Shown here piece after piece: positions 38,190 through 48,650 of a DNA stretch of 64,000 nucleotides (within the stretch, counting starts at the first letter, position 1; the number at the start of each line of letters is the position of its first letter). The notes below the pieces were generated by a model, which did no database searches, had not been told where the DNA came from, and saw only the letters and a list, made by a program, of their open reading frames with translations. Origin of the DNA: Malaya genurostris (taxonomy: Eukaryota; Arthropoda; Insecta; Diptera; Culicidae). The stretch spans positions 352,714,254-352,778,253 of the forward strand of contig NC_080571.1 in the NCBI RefSeq assembly GCF_030247185.1. The letters run 5' to 3'. A program made the position numbers and the translations under genes.

Positions 38190-39075
38190 TTGTTACCGTA
38201 CCTTGCGCACTAGTCGTAGCACTGCAGAAGTTTCGTTGGACGAGGCAGAAGGTGTGAAAAAGCGGACATCGAACGAGCTGGGAACTGGCTTCGTAGTGCT
38301 GGGCAAGACGCGTCAACGAGTGATTGGGTGGCAGCCAATCAACGCTAGGATGTGTAAATTGAGAATTAAAGGCACCCGGTGATCGACAGCAACTAGTTTA
38401 AAGTCGGGTATAAATAATTGATATAAAAAAGAATTAAAGGTCGCTTTTTCAATTACAGCATCATTAACGTGAACTGCCCACACGAAGGGAGTCCCGAAGA
38501 CGAGAAAGAAGTGTTCTACGTACACCCGATCAACATATCGTCTCTGAACTATTTCTATTTTTGATACTTGCTAGAAAATTTTGATATTTTAACTACAAAC
38601 TAGACCAGACTTATATCAGCATTTGCTACGAAAACAAGTTTTTGTTATAAACTTGTTAGGTTGGAAAGAGAGGCAATGTACCGACCGGTAATCGAGCCGA
38701 ACAGCCTGCATGCCGCATCGAACAACAACGGCCAACGATGTGTTAACTTTGCGGCCTCCCGAGGAATGGTAGTCAGACCTTCTTCCCCCGCAAGGATATC
38801 AATCAAGCTACCTGAAGATCACCTGAATAACAGACCGAAAACCAAATATACCACGTTTTGATCGCCGGTAAATTTTTCTCAGACATCAACAATGTTCACT
38901 CAATGTTCGGACCCCAACTGTATGTTGGTTGCTGTATGCATGCGCTCAAAACTTTCGACGAAGCCGACCGTCGCGGTTCAACATCGAGCGGCTCCGGGAT
39001 GCTGAAGTAGCTCAAGATTACGCGCAGCAGTTGGTAGTGGCACTAACAACGGAAGAGCAGCTTGGTGCAAGCAAT
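38190..39075 (+). pseudogene. Non-LTR retrotransposon endonuclease relic
   Basis: Pieces read KKRTSNELGTGFVVLGKTRQ, RVIGWQPINARMCKLRIKG, RFFNYSIINVNCPHEGSPED, then GREAMYRPVIEPNSLHAASN, NGQRCVNFAASRGMVV and VAVCMRSKLSTKPTV. This is the order of an apurinic-endonuclease-type domain of a LINE (RTE/BovB-like by memory), with the NxLH..SxDNG..C-NFA signature but without an intact frame. A 57-bp insertion lies at 38373-38429; the stretch 38530-38655 is unrelated or too decayed. Confidence 0.78.
38373..38429 (+). mobile_element. 57-bp retroposed 3' tail
   Basis: Inserted in the endonuclease relic between two copies of agaattaaagg (38362-38372 and 38430-38440). Removing it and one copy restores LRIKG-RFFNYS. 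The insert ends aaagtcgggtataaataatt plus an A-rich run, the recurring tail motif. Confidence 0.85.
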
Positions 39076-41230
39076 TGAATTGAACTGAATCAAATATACT
39101 GAGTCTTAGATTCAAATTCTTGGCAATTGATTAAAATATTTCGTCCTTGAATCAAATGCCAGAGATTATTGATTCTAAAATTTTCATCGAATCAAACTTT
39201 GGTACTAGTTGATTTTATGATATTTAACACAACTTTTGCTAAGATTTCATCACATCATTCAAACGAAAAACGTCGTTCGAAAAAGTAATAATTTTCGAAG
39301 CAGTTGATGAATTGAAACTCTCTGCGCTATTGAAATCGTTCTAATTGTGCGATACTATAGTGAGTGCTTTCATCGGATAGGTAGGTTATGAATGATGTAT
39401 GTACAGGGAACTAACATTTGTATTCATTCTAGAAAATGTGTTCACATTCTAGAAAACATCAACCGTACTCAGTTAAGCTCACAAAATGTAATCAATAATA
39501 AATAAAAATTTTATTTACTATGTTTAGTGGACAATTCTTTTTAAATAACAATTTATTGAATTTAAAAAAAACCATCATTGAATGTACACACAGTCGCACA
39601 TATTTTCACAGATACCACAAAAAGTAAGAAAGAAATAATAAAACTTTTCCATCTGAGCTATCTGTTAGTGTTTGATTGCATATATTAAAATGAAAATCTT
39701 TCTTACAGATATTTGATGATGAAAACTGCTTCAATTGCTAAATGTTGGCATCCATCGTCGTAATTTGTGATTCAATCCCTCCTCCTCCTCCTCGCAATAA
39801 AACTAACTACAGTTCCAATGAATCAGTCTCCAGTGTGTGTCGCTTATTCAACAGTTGTTCTAACGAGTTCGATCTTCATTTACTTCACAACACTGTCAAC
39901 AACCTATTTATTAGATTCTTTTCCTTCTAATTTTATTAATTTTACTATTTTCAAAGCGTTATAAATATACACAACTAGCGTTAGCGTTGAAATTTTAGAT
40001 TAGGATAATGATAAGATGATTGAATCATTTGGCTGTATGTAATCTGTTGATACAAAAAAGGAAAATGACAGAATCTCAGCTCCTCAGCTCCGCTGAAACA
40101 CATTTATATTACAATTTGAAATCAATTTGAACTGATGTTCTAGGACGTCATGGCATTTATTGTCAGACTGAGAAGTTGTATAACCTGACTTGACGTTGCG
40201 TATTGGACGTTTGAATTCTATGTTGACTTAATAATTTCAAACGAAAAAGGTATATGGAATTATAATTTAATTGTGGTTGAGAATAAAAACTAAACTCTTA
40301 AATATCGTCGTTGATTGTTCTTGTCAGTATGCGGCAATGACTTACGTTATGAAGAAATGCTCATTGAATCTACCATTCTATAACAATAATCTATTGGAAT
40401 AACATCTTTTAACGCCTTTTTTTAGTCGAACTTTCATTTTATTAGTAAATACAGATAAATACATATTTTGTATACAAAGCAATACAAGTTTTTATATGAA
40501 AATATCTGGCATCTCTGCTGAGAACACCTCTCCGGTACTTTACCATATATATTGTTATATCTGTATTAATCTATAAAGCGAATAGTTTTAGATCTTTTTA
40601 GAACGCAGTAACTATTTTTCGTTTTCTTTTCCAATATAAAACGTAGAGTACGATTAGTAAAACATTGCAAGAAAACAATTTTGAAAATATGAGTATACTT
40701 ATTGAATATCAGTGACTCATACTTTATAATACCCTGAAGCGATCTCATCAATTTTGTATCAGTACTAAATAAATGTAGCTTCTTTAACTGAAGCACACGC
40801 AACGCTACGCCAATACTCATGATGGCAAAACAAAACGAAACATTCATATACTCATGCAGCCCTCCTTTTAGGTAAACAAATTTATCGTTTGAATATATAA
40901 TGTTTCCAAAAAAACTAAATAGATAGGATTAAAATTATCACGAACAATTATCAAAATCAGAAAAGTAATAACTGGAGAGAGCATCGAAAAATGCTATTTA
41001 TTTGACGATCTCATATAAGCGACGCTTTCTACGAATCCCTCATGTTGTTACCTTCTCTATGTCAAGGCATAGCAGTAGCACAGTCGTGGTTTAGAGTTCG
41101 TTGTCGTTACATCTCCATTGTTTTGTAAGAATAAAAAAGCCTATTGGGTCATTTCAAATAAAATAAAATTCAATATTATCTTCAATCGCTGCTACGGAGT
41201 TTTGCTGCATTTTTACAATATTGAATTGAA
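39076..41230. other. Non-coding stretch before prothymosin-like gene
   Basis: AT-rich with no convincing frame. 39076-39250 has 'gaatcaaa'-rich sequence similar to 46070-46270. The 93-codon minus frame 40566-40847 and the frames near 39750-39960 are not recognised. The promoter of the next gene should lie in about 41030-41230; no TATA box stands out. Confidence 0.45.
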
Positions 41231-42478
41231 ATGAGTTCGGAAAACAAAAAGAGTGAAGTTGAAGTGGAGAATGTAGCCGCCTCTGATGAAAAAGCAGAGA
41301 CCAAGGAATTAAAAGGAGTCAAACGGCCTACCGAAGTAAGTGCACTTTTTCTATGATTTATGAAAGAACTTGATTGGAACATAACGAGAATAACTTTATT
41401 ATCAAAACCTACAAACGGTAAAATTACATTCAAAGCTCTAATTAAAACTATACCGGCCGGTATGGCGATTTCTTTCGAAATGATAATTGTTTTTAAACAA
41501 GTGGATTGTTAAATGAGTTGAAGATCATGCATTTGACTGTGTTCTTAACAACAACTCGTTATTTGTAAAAAAATTCAATCAAACTTTGTAACATGGCGGC
41601 CACAAGCACGTTTCTACATTATCAATTCTTATTTAATAACATCGTTTTATTAGCATGGTTCACAATACACAAATATAAATAGAGCTTGGAAAATAGTAAA
41701 GCGTCTTAATTCAATGATTTTGTAAGATCGTAGAACGATAAGTATGTACCAATATCTGTTTTTTGGCTTGGCGTCATTTTCAGATAATAAGATAATTTCT
41801 TTAGCAATATTATATGTGTGTGAATCTAGCTTGACATGTATTAGTATCTCTTAGATGCCTCCATCACTACAACGAAACTCAGCACATGCTAGAACGTGGG
41901 GTTCGTACAAAAATGACGAACTTCTTGATGTTTTATCGATGTTTACATAAGAAGGAGCATGGGAAGCTGTAGAAATACCGGCTATTTGAAAATGTATTAG
42001 TACCAAGCAACAAATATAAACATATTATGATTAATAGCTATGTATTTGTAGTACAACTCCGTTGTGTTCCATACATGGCTTTGTAAAGGAATAGTCACAG
42101 GAGATAACAATTCTCACTCTTTTAGTGAGACAAGCATTGACATGAGTTGCATAGAAAAACAACATATAATTTTATCTTCTCTTTTAGGAAAAACCATCAG
42201 AATCGAAAAAAGTAAAGAAAGACGAAAATGGAGCGGGTGATGATGAAGAAGACGTAGATGATGAGGGTGAAGAAGTAGAGGGTGAGGATGAAGAATACGA
42301 CCTTCCCTATGGCGAAGAAGAGGATATAGAAGCTGAAGGTTAGTTATCAAACCACCCCATTTGTTTGCCGCTAAAATATTGTTCCTGTTCCTACTATTCA
42401 TAACATTATTTTTCCATAGATGAAGAGGAAGAAGAAGGTGATGAGGTCGACGGCGAAGAAGAGGATGAGGATGCGTAA
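41231..42478 (+). CDS. Prothymosin-alpha-like acidic nuclear protein
   Basis: Three exons, 41231-41335, 42188-42338 and 42420-42478, with gtaag, gttag donors and ttttag, ccatag acceptors; they join in phase to 104 codons. The protein starts MSSENKKSEVEVENVAASDE, has a basic patch KKVKKDENG, and then an almost purely acidic part (GDDEEDVDDEGEEVEGEDEE, EEEEGDEVDGEEEDEDA). Length, the acidic middle and end, and lack of hydrophobic residues fit prothymosin/parathymosin proteins, which are disordered nuclear histone chaperones; the basic patch may be the nuclear signal. Unlike vertebrate prothymosin the basic patch is internal rather than terminal. The orthology is inferred from composition and exon structure. 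A 133-codon antisense frame over exons 2-3 is spurious. Confidence 0.82.
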
Positions 42479-43704
42479 TGATGTTATACTGAGTAAGAGT
42501 GAAACTAAGTAACATAGAAATAGGTGATTAATTATTTCAATTTGCATAAAATCTGCAAATAATAAGTATATGCAACGGTGAAGATTGTAAACAATGTTTG
42601 TGTATATATTTTAAAAACAAAGGAAATCCTACAATGGACAGCATTCAAAATAAGTTTAAGTTATCCAGTAAAATATAATTTTAATTTATGATTCATTTTT
42701 GTCTTATCTCAGTAGTCAGCAGGAGCTTTCACTAATTAGCGGCTATTATCATTGTTCAATAATACACATGGGAATGTCGAGGTGCAAGCGTGTTTTTTTT
42801 GTAATTTGGTTACATTGCCATATGTATTACAGCTATCTTCAATCCAATAATATCTTGTAGATTGTAAACCAATCACAAGTACGGAAAAGTTCCATTATGT
42901 ATCGTAAATATTATTACCAACCATCTAGAAAATTGAACCCTGCAAAAATAAATAAATTATTGCATTCACTATATCTGTTTATTATTTCCAAACATAATCA
43001 AAACCTTTACAAGGGGTTTGGGTTCACTAGCAGATTGATACTATTTATTATTACCTGGATAGGACTAATATATAGGCCGTGTGGAGTCCGGCGGCATAAA
43101 CGAATGTCTCCATGTCGTAAAAGGCTGTTGTAAATATGTAGGTTCTTTTTTACTGAATTACTTCTTCGTTCAACAAAAATCGTTTGCTTTTGATATATAT
43201 TTTTAATTTTTCTAGATAATTCGTCATCTATTTCTTTGAGCTTGTAAGACTACTTTCGTCATGCAAAATTATCTTTTTCGTTTTATGTTATTCCTCAAGA
43301 CTGTATGTTATTTCTCAAGACTATAATTTGAATGATAATCATCTGCAAAATCCGATAAAATTATAATGTTAATTCGATAATGGTTAAATACTTTCTTGTT
43401 TGATATTCATTATCTCACAACTGATAACAGAAACTAAATACTATTTGGGTTACGTGTCACACTTTATGTTAGTTCAATTACATTAGAACATTTCCAGGCT
43501 ACACAAAATTTACAAATAAATTTACAGGTTACACGATTGAATTTTACAAGATTATATAAATATGTGTTAAGCATACTTAGCCTTCCTCGCAGACGTGTAA
43601 ATTTATGTATGTTTTGGCTCTGTAAAATATGTAAGAATGCATTAAACATACGTTAGATCAACTGTAAAATTGAATCATGTCGTTAATCATGTAGATGGAT
43701 TATC
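42479..43704. other. 3' flank and non-coding stretch
   Basis: Contains the 3' UTR of the prothymosin-like gene of unknown length; no canonical AATAAA close to the stop. The frame 42897-43133 is not recognised. Confidence 0.45.
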
Positions 43705-43880
43705 CCGGGTTGGTGGTTCAATACAAAGGGCGCTGGTCTTACAAGCCAGTTGTCGTATGTTCGAGCCCCGAGTGTTAATAGGATTTGTAGTACTAGCCAT
43801 GCAATGATTTTGTGGCTGCGAAGTCTGTTGAAACAAAAGGGTTAAATTCACAAAATGAATGTAATATCAAGACTTTGTTC
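43705..43880 (+). mobile_element. tRNA-type SINE
   Basis: tRNA-like head ggttggtggttcaatacaaa, ggcgctggtcttacaagcca with B-box gttcgagcccc, then the same body as 21016-21178 (tagtactagccatgcaatga, gaagtctgttgaaacaaaag). Slightly shortened after the B-box relative to the other copy. Confidence 0.85.
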
Positions 43881-44029
43881 TTCTTTGCGTCTTACTACCA
43901 ACTATGGTCGACGGACCGAACAAACTCCCAAATTCATAATAATTGGATGTCGATTCTTATGAGCAGACACTGAAAATCCGAAATACTAACGTGTGCACAG
44001 AAAAATACCACATTTCAACCAATCGAATC

Positions 44030-44620
44030 AGAAAAACAACTATTATTTTAGTTGTATTGCGATCTCTGACTTTTCCGTATATGATAGAATGGTTGAAATG
44101 AGAAAGTCATCATTACTCTACTAGGTGGATTTAAACAGTTTTTTTAAACAAATAATCGTTGTTGTTTCAAAGATAAACTTAAGATGGAATAGTCTATGAT
44201 TTTTCATATACCATTCAAATTGGACCCCTCGAAGGAATCGGTTCACTTTGATAAGCTTACTAATGACGTTTTCGCTTGAGAAAACTGAAACTGACCCAGG
44301 ATAGTTTCATCAAACAAACACATTTCACGAAATTGTGTTGATTTCGCACCTAGCAACCGCACAGTTTGAGCAAACCTTATATAAAAACCAGGTTCGAAAC
44401 TGTCTCGATTTTCAGTTCAACAACGTTAAAACTAGGTGCGTCTGTATCGATGTAAGCTTTAGCTAAATGAACTGTGAGCTTAGTTGTTTTGCGATCGCTG
44501 GCTTTTCCGTGTATGATAGTATGATTGATATGAGAAAGTCATCATCACAGTTTTTTTTTAACAAATATTCGTCGTTTTTTTTTTCAAAGATAAACTCAAG
44601 ATGGAATAGTCTGCATATTA
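44030..44620. repeat. 150-bp direct duplication around an inverted 29.9-kb repeat
   Basis: 44045-44215 and 44480-44620 share 'gcgatc', 'gacttttccgtatatgatag', 'gaaagtcatcat', 'caaagataaac', 'aagatggaatagtct'. Between them 44260-44440 (gaaactgacccaggatagtt, tgttgatttcgcacc) is the inverse of 29930-30120. The whole may be one composite element. Confidence 0.6.
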
Positions 44621-45071
44621 TCTTATAAACTCAAAACTGATAACACGAATTAAAAGAAAATTAATTTTCTTACAGTTCTTGTAACAGATCCTAAAATTCT
44701 ACAATATAATTGAAATTATATGAGTACCCGTGTAAAATTCAATCGTCATCCTAAGAAAGGTTCAAAGACTGAAACTTAGATGGCGCGTCAGGTAAAATTA
44801 GTTTTGCGTTAGATTGTCAATTACTTCCTCGCATTATTCTTTGCAGTATTATTATCTGAAAACAAACTAGTAGTAATGTTTGATTTAATGGCAATATTTT
44901 AGAAACAGTATTCTCATAATAAACTTATAGAACTGATACACTGAGGAAGGATGTAAATAACATTCCGAAATACATAAATAACATTCCGAAATACGTATCT
45001 GTATTATGCTATTTGATTCAAAGACGAAAAACTTTATTCAACGTCCATGAATTTGAGAATAAGACACATTA
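44621..45071. other. Non-coding stretch
   Basis: Only a 24-bp local duplication, 'aaataacattccgaaatac' twice (44954-44995), was noted. Confidence 0.5.
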
Positions 45072-45073
45072 TA

Positions 45074-46003
45074 AAGGGTGATTTTTCAAGAGCTTGAGAA
45101 CTTTTTTAAACAATAAAACGCATAAAATTTGCAAAATCTCATCGGTTCTTTATTTTAAACGTTAGATTGGTACATGACATTTACTTTTTGAAGATAATTT
45201 CATTTAAATGTTGACCGCGGCTGCGTCTTAGGTGGTCCATTCGGAAAGTCCAATTTTGGGCAACTTTTTCGAGCATTTCGGCCGGAATAGCCCGAATTTC
45301 TTCGGAAATGTTGTCTTCCAAAGCTGGAATAGTTACTGGCTTATTTCTGTAGACTTTAGACTTGACGTAGCCCCACAAAAAATAGTCTAAAGGCGTCAAA
45401 TCGCATGATCTTGGTGGCCAACTTACCGGTCCATTTCTTGAGATGAATTGTTCTCCGAAGTTTTCCCTCAAAATGGCCATAGAATCGCGAGCTGTGTGGC
45501 ATGTAGCGCCATCTTGTTGAAACCACATGTCAACCAAGTTCAGTTCTTCCATTTTTGGCAACAAAAAGTTTGTTAGCATCGAACGATAGCGATCGCCATT
45601 CACTGTAACGTTGCGTCCAACAGCATCTTTGAAAAAATACGGTCCAATGATTCCACCAGCGTACAAACCACACCAAACAGTGCATTTTTCGGGATGCATG
45701 GGCAGTTCTTGAACGGCTTCTGGTTGCTCTTCACTCCAAATGCGGCAATTTTGCTTATTTACGTAGCCATTCAACCAGAAATGAGCCTCATCGCTGAACA
45801 AAATTTGTCGATAAAAAAGCGGAAACCGAACACTGATTTTGGTAATAAAATTCAATGATTTGCAAGCGTTGCTCGTTAGTAAGTCTATTCATGATGAAAT
45901 GTCAAAGCATACTGAGCAAATAATAATGCATGAAAATCATAACCTCAAAAAATCTGAGCAAATACTAATGCATGAAAATCCTAACCTCAAAAAAATCACC
46001 TTT
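45074..46003 (-). mobile_element. Internally deleted mariner-type element
   Basis: Flanked by TA (45072-45073, 46004-46005). Ends aagggtgatttttcaagag and, inverted, aaaggtgatttttttgagg. The right part keeps the original transposase start region (45892 down), followed by the internal deletion. A 42-bp direct repeat (ctgagcaaataataatgcat...) occupies 45912-45996 near the 5' end. Confidence 0.92.
45181..45892 (-). pseudogene. Mariner-type transposase with N-terminal deletion and frameshift
   Basis: The original start MNRLTNEQRLQIIEFYYQNQ (from 45892) breaks off after about 22 codons and joins out of frame to FYRQILFSDEAHFWLNG; the helix-turn-helix domain is gone. The catalytic part is the same as in the 34-kb copy, with the same three acidic motifs and end. 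The junction base is the same in both copies (gcgga), so both descend from one deleted master. Confidence 0.92.
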
Positions 46004-46603
46004 TATTTTATTCAGTTGAATTCAAGTGCTTGCAAATTTGTTTCATTCAAATACATTTAATGTACTGTAACGTTTGAATATTATATGTTGTATTATTTGA
46101 TTTGAATCGAATAAATTTTTGCTTAGATTCAATAAAAATTTTAAACATAATATGCATTGTCACACTAAACTCGATTTAAAGAGAACCTTATTTGATCCAA
46201 ATTTTGATTGAAAAACAGTTTTATTTGATTCAAACAAATGTTTGAAGTTGGCCTAAAGACTCAATATATTAGAGTCTAATGTGTTCTGTTTCTCTGCGTA
46301 TGAGCATGAAGATGAGAATTAATTAACATTCACATACTGAACGATTTTGAACCTAAACGTTTGTGAGGTAACATTCGGTAGACGTTGACTCGTCTTATAT
46401 TAAAAAGCAAATTCCTCTACCAGTTACGAGTTGACGAGCAGTTGATTTTGTTATTTATTAACTAAAGAACTTAAAATTTCCATTATACAGAATTTATTCC
46501 TTACATTGTTTATTTGTTTACATTGCTTACCAGTAAAATAGTACCTATCTATCTACAACAAAAACTTTTTATTTGGTCTGAATAGATACTTACTCTTACT
46601 CTC

Positions 46604-46800
46604 TCAGTCGTAGACCACGCGGGTCTCTGCTGTGTACAGAAGGCGTCTCCATTCAACTCGGTTCATGGCTGTTCGCCGCCAGCCTCGGTAGCTGCGAAGG
46701 GTCCGCAGGTCGTCATCAATTTGATCGATCCATCTTGCGCCTCTTCTTCTTATACCGGTCGGATCATCATCGAGAATCATTTTACTTGGGTTGTTCTCCG
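46604..46800 (-). pseudogene. LINE reverse-transcriptase C-terminal relic (RTE-like)
   Basis: Reads DPTGIRRRGARWIDQIDDDL, RTLRSYRGWRRTAMNRVEWR, RLLYTAETRVVYD. The pattern RW-DQ-D-DL...RGWR-A-DR-EWR is usual at the end of RTE-type ORFs and several other LINEs. Only the last 60 or so codons remain. Confidence 0.65.
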
Positions 46801-47649
46801 ACATTCTAACAATAAATATAGATCTGAATAGATAACGATTTTCTATTTCGTGGATAGCAAATGATGAACCGATAGCTTCTACCAGTTTAACAACAAACAT
46901 TGTTTTAAGTCTTTCTGGAGCTTCATATGCTAAAAAAATTGTCGACATATTCTCTTAATTTCCAATGTCTACATATCGCGTTCCAATTCTTTTCCTCCAA
47001 TCTGCAATCCAATTCCATACAATTTCTCAAAAGACCGGAATATTTTGAAGCCAATTGATTTCTTCATCTCCTCATTTGCAGTTAGGCCCTTTTGTTGTGG
47101 GACTGTCGAAATCATAAGGTCACATAAACCAATGAAATTTTCTCTTTGTTTACTTTCTCACCTGTTATTAACTCCTTAATTTTCACGTTTGCTTACAAAA
47201 TTATCGTGTGGAATGAAAGTCAATAATTTTTGTTATTAATATCTTTTATTTATATCCGACTTTAAACGTTTGGTCGCTAACCGGGTTGTTATTTGAACTT
47301 TTCTCAGGATGACGATTGAATTTTTTATAGGCTGCTATGGGGAACTTTTTATTTTGGAGATATTTATTTTGTAGATATTTAGCATACACTGCTTAAAATC
47401 TACAATTTTTTCCTGAAGTGTTTCTCCAAATAATAATCATGTTTTTAGTCGCACTAGAAATCAAGTGCTGTCCATTTGTACATTAAGAGTTTAAAGGATA
47501 AAAATAATATGTGTCATATGTGGCGTCATATGACATGTGCCAGTGTCATCACATTTGATTCGTAAGTGTGGTCATATTGAATTTGATATCTAATGCTTTG
47601 AACATAAAACTAAAACATGTAACCTTATGACATAAATCAATAACATGTC
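46801..47649. other. Non-coding stretch
   Basis: Contains an inverted retroposon tail motif at 47235-47270 (atctttTATTTATATCCGAC form) and a 'ctctttgtttactttctc' fragment at 47145-47165. Otherwise nothing recognised. Confidence 0.45.
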
Positions 47650-47953
47650 AGTTGCAAGCAGGGTTGCTGAAATTCGCCTCACGCAACTCATTAACGTTCA
47701 TCGCCTGCGAACGATTCAAGAACGGAGGCAGCAAAGCATGTAATGCCGGACGAGGCAAAAGCTATGCTCAATATGTGACTGCCTGAGCGACTCGCAAGAG
47801 AGAAGAGATCTTGCTTTTCATGCTTGTTGCTATTCCGCCGTGAGCCATTCTCAACCATTTCAAGAGCAGGTATCATCAGGAACGAGTAGCGCTTACATTG
47901 AGTCAATTTTTGACTCACTGCGAGTCAAAATGCCAGCAATCATGAATGCAAGT
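47650..47953. mobile_element. MITE candidate interrupted by LINE
   Basis: Left end gttgcaagcagggttgctga and right end tgccagcaatcatgaatgcaa are roughly inverse (TTGCA..TTGCTG). A related sequence with 'actcgcgttgagtcgaattt' and 'ggttgctgatcc' lies inverted at about 56660-56990. The full-length LINE sits in its right end. Confidence 0.45.
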
Positions 47954-48650
47954 CATTCATTCAGTAAAAACCATTCAAGCGAAGAGGTTGTGTTTCGATT
48001 GTACTGGCTCGTGAGTTAACGGCTGCTACCGAGACAATTCTAAGCTTCAGGTAGTTAAACTGCCCATAGCAAACGCAATATTCGGGGCGTTTCCCGACTG
48101 GAAAGCTAGCAACGAAGGCCATCCCGTTCATACGCACAGAGGTGTAGAGACACAGAGGTGCGAGAGCATAGAAGTGACGAGTCACAGAGGTGCCATCGCA
48201 TAAAGGTGCGAAGACGAAGGGGTGCAAAGGCACAGAGGTGCTAAAGCAACCCAGTGCTGATCTACCAGGTACCAGAATTTGTACGCTGCGTAGGATCAAA
48301 AGAGACGGCATATATCGCGAGGTGCTACACTGCAAGCATCGCATTTGATCGCCACCAAGAGCAAAAGCACTGTACCTGGGGTCAGGTACAGCAAGTGCAG
48401 TGGTGTTCACAACGACGGCAGAGCAACTGAGATAGCAGTAAACGACAGAAGACTGCCAATTGGAAACAGCAAAAGACTGCCAATTGGAAATCGTTGGAAG
48501 AGCTTCACGTCGTTCTTCACGATAAAGGAACAGAGACATCAGCTACAAGGTAGATTTAATTTAATTTATTTTTTATTTCTTATATCTGAAATTTTACTAA
48601 ACATAAGTTTTTATTTTGGTATTATTAATTTACAAAAAAAATTTAATGTA
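47954..48650 (+). promoter_or_regulatory. LINE 5' UTR with short repeats
   Basis: 48138-48245 has repeated cacagaggtgc-like words at irregular spacing; 48447-48492 has gactgccaattggaaa twice. LINEs of this group carry an internal promoter here; that role is inferred. Confidence 0.5.

Noticed and set aside
42114..42515. 133-codon minus-strand frame rich in His, Leu and Pro
   Set aside because: It is the complement of the acidic GAA/GAT-rich exons of the prothymosin-like gene.
43705..43790. tRNA gene
   Set aside because: A and B boxes are present but the acceptor stem does not pair and SINE body sequence follows directly.
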